Shown: positions 52,446 to 62,217 of the stretch, in pieces
Position numbering within the stretch: position 1 is the stretch's first letter
How the letters are laid out: each line of letters opens with the position of its first letter
DNA from: Clostridium sp. ZS2-4
GTDB taxonomy: Bacteria; Bacillota; Clostridia; Clostridiales; Clostridiaceae
DNA length: 64,000 bases
Direction: 5' to 3'
Assembly (NCBI RefSeq): GCF_026719745.1
Contig: NZ_JAPPRQ010000015.1
Location: 62,001-126,000, forward strand
Made by a program: the position numbers and the translations under genes
The notes under the pieces: generated by a model
What the model saw: the letters and a program-made list of their open reading frames with translations, nothing else
Told to the model about the DNA's origin: nothing
The model's database searches: none

Positions 52446-53828
52446 ATGTTATGGAAAAAAGTTAAAGGTAATAAAAATGAGGATAAAAAACAAACCGATA
52501 AACAGTATATTTGTAAGGAAAAATTAATAGAGGTAATAACAAGTGTAATCAATGGACAAGCTATTTATGTTAATGAAGAAGATATTGAATGCAAAGAAAT
52601 AGCAGATTTATGGAATAAGATGCTGGATTCATTATGTGAAGAAAAGAGAAAATCTGTAATGAAGATAAATGATTTGTTACAATTCATAACTGAAATGGAA
52701 TTTATTAAAGATATGATAAATGATGTAAGAAATCAAACAAATACCTTTCATAATATTGCTGTAAGTAGTGAAGAGATGTCTACTTCAATAGATGATGTGG
52801 CTAATTTTGTTCAAAATGTATCAGATGTAACAAATCATACTCAAGAAGTAGCTGCAGAGGGTGGAGAAAATATCAATAATGCATTTTCTTTCGTTAATCA
52901 GTCTTTTGAAGATATAGATTCAATAAATAATCAAATACAAAAGTTAATGGAAAAAGCTGATAAAATTAATGAAATAGTAGATATTGTTAAAGGTATAGCT
53001 GACCAAACAAATCTACTTGCTTTAAATGCAGCAATTGAAGCGGCCAGAGCAGGTGATGCAGGAAAAGGTTTTGCAGTAGTGGCAGATGAGGTAAGAAAAT
53101 TGGCTGAACATACAAAAGAATCAGTTGATGATATACAGCAAAATATTAATGAACTTAAAAATGATATAGAAGAATCTGTAGCAAGAGCAAATGAAACTTC
53201 ATCAAAACTTGGTTCAGGTAAGGGGTTGGTAGATAATGCCCTTAATTCTATGGATATAATAATTGGTAGAATAAGAAGTGTAAATGATAGCATAATGCAA
53301 ATTTCTGCAAATGTTGAAGAACAAACAGCTACTACATCAGAAATTACAAGAGAAATTACTAATTTAAGTGGGCGTACAGATAATTTACTAAATGAATGTG
53401 ACAGGACTGGAAGAGCTATTTTTGATGTTAGTAAAATTGTGAATGATTTAAGGTTAAGCATTATTGACAATGGATTATGTTTTGAAGATAAAGAATTATT
53501 AGAAATTTGTATTGCAGATCATTTAATATGGAAGTGGCGTGTATATAATATGATTTTAGGGTATGACACAATTGATATTAACAGGATTGGAACTCATAAG
53601 GAGTGTCGTTTAGGTAGATGGTATTATGGTGAAGATAGTAAACATTATAAAAATGATAGAAATTTTATAGCTCTTGAAGAAGACCATATAAAATTGCATG
53701 AATTAGCAAAAGAAGCTGCAGTTGCCTATAGTGAAAATAATATTGATAGAGCTGAAAGAGCTTTAGAAGAAATGGGTAAGTGTTCAGAACAAGTCATAAA
53801 AGGTTTAAGAGGTTTGAAAAATAAGTAA
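52446..53828 (+). CDS. Soluble chemoreceptor with zinc-binding CZB domain
   Basis: 460 residues, GAGGAGG site. There is no transmembrane segment. Residues ~60-340 form a chemoreceptor signalling domain with the tip [20 protein letters not shown] and [18 protein letters not shown]. The last ~110 residues are a CZB domain: [27 protein letters not shown] and [12 protein letters not shown] supply the three His and one Cys that bind zinc. Such cytoplasmic receptors sense zinc or oxidants (hypochlorite) through the zinc-thiolate. It is a single gene with a terminator at its end. Confidence 0.92.
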   Translation: MLWKKVKGNKNEDKKQTDKQYICKEKLIEVITSVINGQAIYVNEEDIECKEIADLWNKMLDSLCEEKRKSVMKINDLLQFITEMEFIKDMINDVRNQTNTFHNIAVSSEEMSTSIDDVANFVQNVSDVTNHTQEVAAEGGENINNAFSFVNQSFEDIDSINNQIQKLMEKADKINEIVDIVKGIADQTNLLALNAAIEAARAGDAGKGFAVVADEVRKLAEHTKESVDDIQQNINELKNDIEESVARANETSSKLGSGKGLVDNALNSMDIIIGRIRSVNDSIMQISANVEEQTATTSEITREITNLSGRTDNLLNECDRTGRAIFDVSKIVNDLRLSIIDNGLCFEDKELLEICIADHLIWKWRVYNMILGYDTIDINRIGTHKECRLGRWYYGEDSKHYKNDRNFIALEEDHIKLHELAKEAAVAYSENNIDRAERALEEMGKCSEQVIKGLRGLKNK

Positions 53829-53842
53829 AATTAGAGTTAATT

Positions 53843-53890
53843 GAGAGTGTAAGTAGATTTGTGTAAAAGCAAATATACTTACACTCTCTT
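53843..53890. terminator. Bidirectional terminator
   Basis: GAGAGTGTAAGTA pairs with TACTTACACTCTC (13 base pairs), with TTTACTTTAT on the right. It separates the chemoreceptor from the convergent FusB-like gene. Confidence 0.85.
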
Positions 53891-54570
53891 TACTTTATAT
53901 TGTTAACATCCTTTAAAATTTTCTCAAGCTTTTCCACAGATACAATTCGCTCATTACACTTCGCGCTATCTAAGCATATATCAAAGCCTATTGATCTATA
54001 GCCGTCCTTAGTATTACCTGTTTTACAGATAGGTGAAACAAAGGCTACTTCATTTTGCTGACCTACATGATTGCAAAGTGCACATATATGAGTACTGTTG
54101 GAATTATAATTTTGAATTCTACATGCCATACCTATGAGTTTATCATTCATATTATAAACTACAAATAATTTTCTAATAGATTCATCAATCCAACCTAAAT
54201 ATACATTCTTTGAATCCTGTGCATTTGGAGTCGGTAATTTAAGTTTCTTTTCCTTTTTAAACAATTTACTAATTTGTGCATTTGTAATCTCTGGCATTCC
54301 ATATACATATTCATTTAATGCAGATAAATAATTATCAATTTGCAAGGGGTCATTTATTTTACTAATATCAAGAAGTTCTTTTTCTTCCTCAGATAAATTT
54401 GTAAAAAGACGTAATATTTTCTCGTATAGATATGCTTTAGTTGCTTCAATAATATTAATATCTACACAATTTCTGAAAGTATTATTTAAATCCTTTAAAC
54501 ATTTTTTTATATAATTATACTCATGTTTTTTTATATAATTATACTCATGTTTTTTTATAAAAGCATTCAT
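53890..54570 (-). CDS. FusB/FusC-like EF-G-binding protein
   Basis: About 226 residues; ATG 54570 is favoured because GTG 54582 overlaps the AAGAGG site. The N-terminal helical part (EEEKELLDISKINDPLQIDN, MPEITNAQISKLFKKEKKLK) and a C-terminal four-Cys zinc finger (HICALCNHVG, FVSPICKTG, GFDICLDSAKCNERI) fit the FBP/FusB family. FusB binds elongation factor G and frees it from ribosomes stalled by fusidic acid. Housekeeping relatives are common in Firmicutes. The start contains an exact tandem repeat KKHEYNYIKKHEYNYIKK from a 24-base duplication. Confidence 0.85.
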   Translation of the reverse strand: MNAFIKKHEYNYIKKHEYNYIKKCLKDLNNTFRNCVDINIIEATKAYLYEKILRLFTNLSEEEKELLDISKINDPLQIDNYLSALNEYVYGMPEITNAQISKLFKKEKKLKLPTPNAQDSKNVYLGWIDESIRKLFVVYNMNDKLIGMACRIQNYNSNSTHICALCNHVGQQNEVAFVSPICKTGNTKDGYRSIGFDICLDSAKCNERIVSVEKLEKILKDVNNIK

Positions 54571-54656
54571 AAAATCTAGCACCTCTTTTCTAAATATGTT
54601 GTTTTTATATATTATATGACCTTGCTTACAGATTTATTTTACAATTAGCCACTAAC

Positions 54657-54704
54657 AAAAAGATGATTATTATTACTCCAACTGAAAGTAACAATAATCA
54701 TCCT
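54657..54704 (-). terminator. Terminator of the CD3324-like gene
   Basis: On the minus strand GATGATTATTGTTACT pairs with AGTAATAATAATCATC, followed by TTTTTG. Long AT-rich stem of 16 pairs with one mismatch. Confidence 0.8.
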
Positions 54705-54849
54705 GATTTAAAACATACTATATATTCATAATCATTTTACTTCTGAATCTTGTCTTAAATTAGAAATGATAACTCTCATTGGATTGCTACAATGAAATCA
54801 TAACATGGTTTAAAATAAGGATTCAATCTAATAAATAATTCTGTAATGA

Positions 54850-55128
54850 TTATGAGCATAGAAGTTTTTCTTTACGTATTATTCTTCTTATACTTTTTTC
54901 TGACAGGTAATACTCTTGAGTTAGTTCACTAATAGTAGCACCATCAATGTATTTTTTATAAATCTCATTATTTCTTACCTTAAGGCTGTTTTTTATACCA
55001 CTCTTTTCTCCCCAGGCTTTATGATTTTTATTTTTTCTGGGTACATAAAGATAATCACCGTCTACATATTCTTGTATTATTTTAACAATTTCCTCTGGTA
55101 ACACATCTAGTGCTTTTATATATTTCAT
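54850..55128 (-). CDS. CD3324 family protein, Mor-like helix-turn-helix
   Basis: 92 residues, GGAGGAG site. MKYIKALDVLPEEIVKIIQE, YVDGDYLYVPRKNKNHKAWG and ISELTQEYYLSEKSIRRIIR are the pattern of the CD3324 family: a small dimerising part plus a helix-turn-helix related to the Mu Mor activator. It should bind DNA and regulate transcription; targets unknown. A possible 31-residue upstream ORF lies at 55224-55319. Confidence 0.85.
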   Translation of the reverse strand: MKYIKALDVLPEEIVKIIQEYVDGDYLYVPRKNKNHKAWGEKSGIKNSLKVRNNEIYKKYIDGATISELTQEYYLSEKSIRRIIRKEKLLCS

Positions 55129-55223
55129 TTCCTTACTCCTCCACTCTAATTATAGTATTAAAGCAAAGAATACTAAAAAGCTATGTGTTATAGAGCCTAA
55201 AACATGTACGCATTTCAGCTAAT

Positions 55224-55319
55224 TTAACAGCTTAGGCTCCAAACAAAGCATAGCTGACTTTGTTGTAGTCTTTGCAAGGAGCAAGCTGATTTGGAGCTGA
55301 ATGTATCAATGACCTTCAT
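55224..55319 (-). CDS. Possible 31-residue leader ORF upstream of CD3324
   Basis: On the minus strand an ATG follows an excellent GGAGGTG site by 5 bases and encodes MKVIDTFSSKSACSLQRLQQ plus 11 residues. The DNA here also shows inverted repeats (GAGCTGAATG versus CATTTCAGCT, TTTGGAGC versus GCTCCAAA). It may be a translated leader or small protein. No homology is known to me. The rest of the gap 55129-55464 has no other gene. Confidence 0.4.
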   Translation of the reverse strand: MKVIDTFSSKSACSLQRLQQSQLCFVWSLSC

Positions 55320-55464
55320 AAAAACACCTCCAATACATTACTCTTATTATATCATATATAATCACCCCTGTTATTCCTTCCATTTTAAAAAAATAAAAAA
55401 AATGTAGTTTTTTTGAATTTTGTGTTATTATTAGAATTATGACATAAAAAAGGGAGGAAATATT

Positions 55465-57384
55465 ATGGATAAAAAGTTATCTAAAGATGCATATGGTGGC
55501 GTAGCAGGTAAAGACTATGATCCTTACATTTCCAGTGGTTCCAAATCTGGTGGAAACGTTGCTGTATTAATAATTGGTATTATTTTAGCTGTGTTATTCG
55601 CAGCATCTACTGCCTATTCAGGTATGAAATCAGGACTTACGGTTGCTGCTGGTATACCTGGATCTATAATAGGTTCAGCATTTATAGCTGCATTTGCTAA
55701 GTCAAAAGGTATACTTGGTAAAAACTTAGTACAAGGTATGGCAAGTGGTGGAGAGTCTGTTGCTAGTGGTATAATATTTGTTTTACCAGCAATTCTTTTA
55801 GTAGGTTCTAAAATTACTTTCGTAGAAGGGCTTGTTGTTGGTGTAGGTGGGGTTTTATTTGGTATAGGAATAGCCTCTCTTGTTCATAATTACTTAATTG
55901 TTGAAGAACATGGTAAATTAATCTACCCTGAGTCAATGGCCATATCTGAAACACTTGTTGCTTCAGAAGGTGCTGGAGATTCAATGAAGTACATGGGAAT
56001 TGGATTCGGAATAGGCGGTATTATAACAGTTATAACTAGTTCGTTTTTAAATGTAGCTAATAATGTTATAAGCTATGTAAATGAATCTTTCTATAAGTGG
56101 AAATTTGAAGTTGAAGTTAATCCTCTATTATTAGGTATAGGATTTATAGTTGGTATAGATGTTTCTTTAACTATGTTCGCTGGTTCTATATTATCTAACT
56201 TTGCTATTACGCCTTTAATAGGTTATTTTGTTACGCTTGGAAAAGATGGTGCAACTGTATGGAATAATCCGAATGTTGCTATAAATGCCATGCAAGTTAA
56301 ACATATAGCTGGTAGTTATGTAAAATATATCGGAGCTGGTATGATGCTTTCTGGTGGTTTAATAGGTGCTATAAAGCTTATACCTACTATAATATCTTCT
56401 ATAAAAGAAACTCTTAATGCTAAATCTTCAAATGACGTGGGTGATTCATCTACTGGAAATATGATATTATTTGCTGGTATAGTAATAGGTTTTATAGCAG
56501 GTTTCGTGGCATCTGGGGGCAATATAGTTATGGCAATAACTGCTTCTATTTTGTCATTATTTTTATCACTATTATTTGTTATAGTTTCTGGTCGCTTAAC
56601 TGGTACTATAGGAACTTCAAACCTTCCTGTATCTGGTATGACTATAGCTTCTATAGTTATAGTAACATTATTATTTGTTGTAATGGGATGGAAAAATCCT
56701 GACAGTAACAAATCATTACTTTTATTTGGTACATTTATAGTTACTGCTATATCTGTAGCTGGCGGTTACGCTCAATCACAAAAGGTTACTTTCATAATAG
56801 GTGGTAATAAAAGTGAAATGCAAAAATATTTTACAATAGCTGGTACAGTGGGTGTTGTAGTAGTTGTTGCTACTATATTATTACTTTCTAATAAGCTTGC
56901 AATGACTGGTGATAATGTTCCATTTGCATTACCACAAGCTAATTTAATCGCAACATTAACTGCTGGTATAATGTCAGGTAAATTACCTTGGGTTATGATA
57001 ATTGTTGGGACTGTTATGGGAGTTGTTTTATTCTTATTAAATCTTCCGGTAATGACAATTGCTATAGGGTTCTATTTACCAATATCTACAACTTCTATAA
57101 TATTAATAGGTGCATTAGTTCGTGAATTTATAGAAAAAACTTCTAAATCTGAAAAAGAAAAAGAAGCTAAAATTTCTAATGGTATAAGCTTATCTTCTGG
57201 CCTTGTTGCTGGTGGTTCTATATTGGGACTTGTAGGGATAATACTTCAAGTATCAGGTGTTATAAAAGGAATTCAACCAAGTGGATTTGCTGCTTCTAAT
57301 GGAATGGCATTTATAATATTATTAGGTTTAATAATAGCTACTATAATACCTATACTGAACAGTAAGGTAAAACATGCTAAATAA
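55465..57384 (+). CDS. OPT family oligopeptide transporter
   Basis: 639 residues, AGGGAGGA site. About 15 hydrophobic segments with the OPT pattern: FAASTAYSGMKSGLTVAAGI near the start, ESMAISETLVASEGAGDSMK, and VMTIAIGFYLPISTTSIILI near the end. OPT carriers import oligopeptides, or metal complexes, driven by protons. Peptide import suits a proteolytic Clostridium. A hairpin (AGAGGTTTTAAATAT/ATATTTAAAATCTCT) just after the stop is the likely terminator. Confidence 0.9.
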   Translation: MDKKLSKDAYGGVAGKDYDPYISSGSKSGGNVAVLIIGIILAVLFAASTAYSGMKSGLTVAAGIPGSIIGSAFIAAFAKSKGILGKNLVQGMASGGESVASGIIFVLPAILLVGSKITFVEGLVVGVGGVLFGIGIASLVHNYLIVEEHGKLIYPESMAISETLVASEGAGDSMKYMGIGFGIGGIITVITSSFLNVANNVISYVNESFYKWKFEVEVNPLLLGIGFIVGIDVSLTMFAGSILSNFAITPLIGYFVTLGKDGATVWNNPNVAINAMQVKHIAGSYVKYIGAGMMLSGGLIGAIKLIPTIISSIKETLNAKSSNDVGDSSTGNMILFAGIVIGFIAGFVASGGNIVMAITASILSLFLSLLFVIVSGRLTGTIGTSNLPVSGMTIASIVIVTLLFVVMGWKNPDSNKSLLLFGTFIVTAISVAGGYAQSQKVTFIIGGNKSEMQKYFTIAGTVGVVVVVATILLLSNKLAMTGDNVPFALPQANLIATLTAGIMSGKLPWVMIIVGTVMGVVLFLLNLPVMTIAIGFYLPISTTSIILIGALVREFIEKTSKSEKEKEAKISNGISLSSGLVAGGSILGLVGIILQVSGVIKGIQPSGFAASNGMAFIILLGLIIATIIPILNSKVKHAK

Positions 57385-57483
57385 TAACGAAGAGGTTTTA
57401 AATATAATATTTAAAATCTCTAACAATTTAGAATATAAAGTAGATAAAGGAAATATTGTGACTATAATAAGCTGGTGTTTTTA

Positions 57484-57537
57484 TTTATGTCCGCCTAGGC
57501 GCACATAAAAAGACTGTAGACTAGTGTGTCTACAGTC
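57484..57537. terminator. Two adjacent palindromes between OPT and cytolysin genes
   Basis: TTTATGT-CC-GCCTAGGC-GC-ACATAAA (57484-57509) is followed by GACTGTAGAC...GTCTACAGTC (57512-57537). On the minus strand the second stem is followed by TTTTTATG, a terminator for the cytolysin gene. Confidence 0.75.
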
Positions 57538-57558
57538 TACAGCTATTTAAATGAGAGT

Positions 57559-59103
57559 TTATTTACAGGTAATACTACCTGATGGATATAGAGTAGTTCC
57601 TCCAATAGATACCTTTATTTCACCTGCTAAAGGAACATTATATTCATTTATAACATCTCTCCACCATTCCCAAGCAAGCCCTGTACATTCTTTTGCATAG
57701 ATTCTTATATTTTTTGCATTAGGTGGAAGTGGTATTGTTGTAGAGTAGTGAGCTGTCTTATCTTTCCAACTTCCATTCCATGTTTTATGTGTTAGTATTT
57801 CTTTTCCATTTTTATCATATGAAAACTCATCCCATGATATTTCAAATTGAGCTACATAAGCACCAGTATGATCAATTACTATCTTGCCTTTAGAATATTC
57901 TGTAGATTTTGTTTCAATATATTCTGTTCTGTTTTTTACAGAAGCAATTGAATTATCTTTTAAGAAAACACTTGTATATGAAATAGGGTAACCAGGATTT
58001 TTACTGCTAAACTCTGAATTTTCTTTAATTATATTACGAATTTCATCAAAATCTTTTGTGATTACTTTATTATGTTCTTTTGAGTCGCCTCCTAGTACAA
58101 CAGCTGTAAATGAACTTTCGTCAAAAATATGTTTGTATTTAGCACTAGCACTTGCATCTGCATTTTTTAATAGAGCTTTAAAGGCAGCTTGTACATCTGC
58201 ACTATTAGAATTGGTTTCTAACTTTACATAAATTGTTCTACCGTATGATACATTAGATACCATAAGCGGTGGGTTTTCATCATTAATCCCTTTACGAGAT
58301 AACTCTTCAAAAGTAACACTTTCATCAAAGAGGTCTGATGGGTTATTTGGAAGTTCAGCACTTACTGTATAAAAAATTTGCTTATATGCTGCAATCATAA
58401 CTTTTTTCTCACCATTTTTTATGGCATTAAAGTCTATGCCTAGTGAACCATCTAGCATTTTAGCATTCACATTAAGTGCCGCTGCTATTTGAGATTTGCT
58501 ATAAACCATAGACTCTGAATATTGCGTTCTTGTTGGTAATGTATGTGTTGATGAATATTTTGAGTTCCAATCAGATACTAAGGAATCTATTGCACCTGAT
58601 ATATTACTATATGTGGGGTTGTCCACTGTAATGGTATTTTCATTTCTCATTCCTGGTAAATCAATACTAATATTTAAAGGTTTCCTTTTGCACATCAATA
58701 TATCAGGATGATTTTCAACAAAAGCATCGTTTGCCAGTTGTAATGCACCTGGATATGTGCGGTCGGTAATAGAATCAATAATAGAAATGTCTACAGGAGA
58801 CGTAGTAAGTGATTTTTTTTCATGTTCAACAACTATAAATTTATCTCCTGAGTTTGTACCTTGCTTTGGAACAAAGTTTTCTATCATATCACCATTTGTT
58901 GCTAAGATTTCATGTCGATTATAGTTTAAATTACCTATACCATAATCAATACTATTAATATTCCTACTTTCAATAGGGGGTTCACTTGTTGTATCAATTG
59001 TAGTTGGTGCCGCCAAAACACTGAGTGTTTGCGAAGTCATACATAAACTGATACCTAAACTTACGAGTAACTTTGAGACTTTTAGATTTTTAAAATTTTT
59101 CAT
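57559..59103 (-). CDS. Cholesterol-dependent cytolysin (botulinolysin/sporogenolysin-like)
   Basis: 514 residues, AGAAGGAG site. A signal peptide ([20 protein letters not shown]) directs secretion. The body has CDC hallmarks: [11 protein letters not shown] near the start, the membrane-inserting strands, and the undecapeptide [11 protein letters not shown] at 472-482 with its lone Cys. The Thr504-Leu505 pair in GGTTLYP is the cholesterol recognition motif. Monomers bind cholesterol, form rings of tens of subunits and open large pores. All key residues look intact. It is a single gene; an upstream sigma-A-like promoter is not obvious in the AT-rich gap. Confidence 0.95.
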   Translation of the reverse strand: MKNFKNLKVSKLLVSLGISLCMTSQTLSVLAAPTTIDTTSEPPIESRNINSIDYGIGNLNYNRHEILATNGDMIENFVPKQGTNSGDKFIVVEHEKKSLTTSPVDISIIDSITDRTYPGALQLANDAFVENHPDILMCKRKPLNISIDLPGMRNENTITVDNPTYSNISGAIDSLVSDWNSKYSSTHTLPTRTQYSESMVYSKSQIAAALNVNAKMLDGSLGIDFNAIKNGEKKVMIAAYKQIFYTVSAELPNNPSDLFDESVTFEELSRKGINDENPPLMVSNVSYGRTIYVKLETNSNSADVQAAFKALLKNADASASAKYKHIFDESSFTAVVLGGDSKEHNKVITKDFDEIRNIIKENSEFSSKNPGYPISYTSVFLKDNSIASVKNRTEYIETKSTEYSKGKIVIDHTGAYVAQFEISWDEFSYDKNGKEILTHKTWNGSWKDKTAHYSTTIPLPPNAKNIRIYAKECTGLAWEWWRDVINEYNVPLAGEIKVSIGGTTLYPSGSITCK

Positions 59104-59425
59104 GAAAACAACTCCTTCTATTATATTTTAATATAAACTATTGGAGGATATTTAATGATTTTTAAAATAAAATCAAATAAAATACTTAAATGGTATGTTT
59201 AGTATATTATACTATGAATTTACATAAATTGCACGTTGTTTTGCCGCTAGGAGTTTTAAACTTATACCATTGTAATGTTGTTGTTAGAAAGAAATTTATG
59301 GAAGAATAAAAGAAGTTAAAATGAGTTGTAAGATTAAGCGAGGATAAAAATTAGATATTTATAATTCGATATGTTTTACCACCAAATATTATAATTATAT
59401 AAAAAATGTCAATTATAATAATTAT
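59104..59425. other. Gap upstream of the cytolysin gene
   Basis: It holds the cytolysin ribosome site and AT-rich promoter region on the minus strand. A short piece AAGCGAGGATAAAAA (59334-59348) echoes the start of the structured repeats. No gene is seen. Confidence 0.4.
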
Positions 59426-59454
59426 TTGACAATATAGTAATTTAAAGGTATAAT
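59426..59454 (+). promoter_or_regulatory. Consensus sigma-A promoter of the chemoreceptor leader
   Basis: TTGACA at 59426-59431, exactly 17 bases, TATAAT at 59449-59454. Both hexamers are perfect. Transcription should start near 59461, leaving a ~190-base structured leader before the chemoreceptor gene. Confidence 0.9.
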
Positions 59455-59460
59455 ATAGGT

Positions 59461-59630
59461 GTGACGGATAGAATGCTCTTGATAGAAATAAAAAGCTATT
59501 AGAGAAACCGTTTAATTTATGATGAAAATTAAATATAACGGTCTGATAAGACTTCAAAGAAAATTTTAAAAATTAAGCTTTGAAGAAGTCAGTATAAAAA
59601 AAATGAGTTTTTTTGTGCTGACTTCTTTTT
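59461..59630 (+). promoter_or_regulatory. Riboswitch-like attenuator leader, class not recognised
   Basis: The leader shows a stem CTCTTGATAG...GCTATTAGAG, then CCGTTTAATTT...AAATTAAATATAACGG, followed by a switch: GACTTCAAAG (59550-59559) can pair with CTTTGAAGAAGTC (59578-59590), or GAAGTCAG (59585-59592) can pair with CTGACTTC (59618-59625) plus T5 as a terminator. The two pairings exclude each other. In Clostridia, chemoreceptor and surface genes are often behind c-di-GMP riboswitches, but I cannot match either known consensus. Ligand unknown. Confidence 0.65.
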
Positions 59631-59651
59631 ATTTTGAAGGAGGAAGATAAA

Positions 59652-61766
59652 ATGAAAATTAAGTTTAAAAGTTTTTCATTTAAAGTAATGATGGTAGTAT
59701 CCATTGTAATACTCATATTTTCTATTAGTGTAAGCGTTTTTATAAGTGATGAAATAAGTAAAATAACTGAAGATAAGGCTTACGCGGAAGCATCAAACTT
59801 AGCTTATAAATATGTTACGTTTATTAAACAAAGAATGGAAAGTACATTACAAACTACAGCTACATTAGCATCAGCAATAGATGGAATTATGGATTATGGT
59901 AATGTAGATAGAACTCAATTAGATGATGTACAGATAGCTGCTTTAAAAGGAAATAAAGATGTAAATAGTATATATGTAACTGCTGATAATAACGGTATTG
60001 ATGAAAATGATGCTAAATTTGCTAGAAAAAAAGGTGAAATGAATGATGGAAGATATGTAACTTTTTTTGTAAGAAATGCAGAAAAAATTATTGATGAACC
60101 AATTGAACCAGATTTTGTACCAGGGAAACATATGGATATTATGAGAAGAGACAAGCAACCGATACTGTTTAATCCTTATTTTGATACTGTAGCTGGAAAA
60201 AAGATTTTATTTACAAGTGTATTATCACCTATAGTGCATAAAGGTAAATTTTGTGGATTAATAGGAGCAGACATAGCATTGGAATCATTTCAAAACTATA
60301 TTATGGAGCTTACAAAAGATAATCCAGATATAAGTGTTAGGTTAGTTGCTTATAATGGGACTTATATTACAAATCCTAATACGGAGTTGTTAGGAAAACC
60401 AGTGTTTAAGGATAATAGTAAAGAAAAAGAACGTATTATGAGCATAATTCAACAAGGGGAAAAAAAAGAGGAATTTGTGTATTCTGAATATTTGAATGAA
60501 GAGGCATATAGAATTTATGCACCTGTTTTTGTTGGAAATGTTAAGACACCATGGTCTCTTATTGTAGATACTCCAGTATCTAAAATTAAAAAAGAAACAA
60601 ACACAGTGAAAAAATATACTGTAATTATTACGATAATTTTATTAGTATTCCTTTTAACACTTATATATATTGTTTTAAATAAAGTAACTAAGCCGTTAAT
60701 GAAAGTTGCTGATCATTTAAAATGTTTATCAACAGGTAATTTTACGGAAGAAATACCTGAAGAAATTATAAAAAGAAATGATGAGTTTAAAGTTTTAGGA
60801 GAATCTATTAGCAAGATGCAGTGCAATATAAAAAATATTTTAATTAAGATAAATACATCCTTTAAGGAAGTAGACGAAGCTTTTGAAGGGGTAGCACATA
60901 TGGCTGAGCAATCAAATAAAACTGTGTGCGAAGTATCAAAAAATATAGATGAAATTTCAAGCAGTATAGTGGATGAATCTAAGAGTATTGAAAGTATATC
61001 AGAAAAAGCGAATAGTTTGGGAGATAAAATTAATGATTCTAATGAGCTAGTTTTTGATGTGGTTAATATTTCTTCTGACACAAGCCAATTAACTAAAGAT
61101 GGAATAGAAATTATGAAATTACTAGATGTTAGAACCCAAGAAAGTAATGAAAAAACTTTAGAAATAGCAAGTGTGATACAAGATACTAATGAATATGCCA
61201 ATAGTGCAGGAGAGATTATAGGATTAATTAATAGTATAGCTACACAAACTAATTTATTAGCTTTAAATGCAAGTATTGAAGCAGCTAGAGCTGGAAATGC
61301 AGGAAAAGGCTTTGCTGTTGTTGCGGAGGAAATAAGAAAATTATCAGAAGAAACATCTAAAGCAACAAATGATATAAAAGTTTTACTTGATAATATACAA
61401 GGAAAATCTAATGAAGCAACATTTACGATGAATGAATTCAGTGAAATAATAAAAGAACAAAATAAAACAATTATCAACACAAATGAAATATTTAACAGTA
61501 CTTCTAAATTGCTGGAAAATTTTGTTGATAAAATTAACAAGCTAAAGGAATACACAATGGAAGTCAAAAATAACAAAGATGAAATATTAGATTCTATTTG
61601 TAATATGTCAGCAACAACTCAACAAGCAGTAGCAAATACAGAACAAATAACATCATCATCTGAAGAACAACTGGCAGGACTAGAAGAAATATGTACGTAT
61701 ACTGAAAGCACAAAGATTTTAATTGAAACTCTTAAAAAAGAGATTGAGAAATTTAAAGTAAGCTAA
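59652..61766 (+). CDS. Chemoreceptor with extracellular Cache domain
   Basis: About 704 residues; ATG 59652 follows AAGGAGG, and the TTG at 59634 is part of that site. Transmembrane helices near 10-32 and 320-342 enclose a dCache_1-like sensor ([56 protein letters not shown]). A HAMP segment ([20 protein letters not shown]) and a signalling domain with [37 protein letters not shown] follow. The sensor would bind a small molecule such as an amino acid outside the cell. Expression is likely gated by the attenuator leader. Confidence 0.92.
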   Translation: MKIKFKSFSFKVMMVVSIVILIFSISVSVFISDEISKITEDKAYAEASNLAYKYVTFIKQRMESTLQTTATLASAIDGIMDYGNVDRTQLDDVQIAALKGNKDVNSIYVTADNNGIDENDAKFARKKGEMNDGRYVTFFVRNAEKIIDEPIEPDFVPGKHMDIMRRDKQPILFNPYFDTVAGKKILFTSVLSPIVHKGKFCGLIGADIALESFQNYIMELTKDNPDISVRLVAYNGTYITNPNTELLGKPVFKDNSKEKERIMSIIQQGEKKEEFVYSEYLNEEAYRIYAPVFVGNVKTPWSLIVDTPVSKIKKETNTVKKYTVIITIILLVFLLTLIYIVLNKVTKPLMKVADHLKCLSTGNFTEEIPEEIIKRNDEFKVLGESISKMQCNIKNILIKINTSFKEVDEAFEGVAHMAEQSNKTVCEVSKNIDEISSSIVDESKSIESISEKANSLGDKINDSNELVFDVVNISSDTSQLTKDGIEIMKLLDVRTQESNEKTLEIASVIQDTNEYANSAGEIIGLINSIATQTNLLALNASIEAARAGNAGKGFAVVAEEIRKLSEETSKATNDIKVLLDNIQGKSNEATFTMNEFSEIIKEQNKTIINTNEIFNSTSKLLENFVDKINKLKEYTMEVKNNKDEILDSICNMSATTQQAVANTEQITSSSEEQLAGLEEICTYTESTKILIETLKKEIEKFKVS

Positions 61767-61857
61767 AAATAACTAGTGGCTTAATATTTGTATGAGTTCA
61801 TTCAAGTTTTACTATGGAGTTCTATATATAAAATATCCTTTATTAAAAATAGAAAAA

Positions 61858-61903
61858 AACTTTTTAAGAATTTTTAGACTTAAAGTTCTTAAGAAGTTTT
61901 TTA
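61858..61903 (+). terminator. Terminator, CTTCTTAAGAATT family
   Basis: AACTTTTTAAGAA pairs with TTCTTAAGAAGTT, then TTTTTATT. It ends the Cache chemoreceptor transcript. The gap 61767-62217 also holds an AT palindrome ACTTATTTAA...AAATAAGT at 62071-62091 and no convincing gene. Confidence 0.8.
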
Positions 61904-62217
61904 TTATTGGGAGTATATTTCATAATGGTATATTAATTAAAAATGGGGAAAATGTCGAAAAAAGAGGAACAATATGTATAAAAATAAGGAAAAATATGTT
62001 GAAAAATTGTGAAAAATATGGTATAAATTTATTAAATATTCAAATAATACATCACATTACAATAAAGTTAACTTATTTAATTTAAATAAGTCACTATTCG
62101 AAAGAATTATCTGAATTATTTGTGATGTGATGTTGTTTGGTTGAAAAATTTCAAAAAGGGGGCAGAGATTATATTAAAATTTTTGAAAGTATCAAATTAT
62201 TTAAAGGGGTGGAAGGT

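Noticed and set aside
59461..59630. T-box leader
   Set aside because: The leader lacks the TGGNACCGCG element, and the downstream gene is a chemoreceptor, not an amino acid gene.
60713..61576. 287-codon open frame antisense to the Cache chemoreceptor
   Set aside because: Ser/Ile-rich shadow of the periodic codons of the signalling domain; the sense gene has complete family motifs. The same holds for 52931-53470.
61792..62085. 97-codon open frame after the Cache chemoreceptor
   Set aside because: It runs straight through a terminator hairpin, has no ribosome site and an amino-acid mix expected of AT-rich noise.
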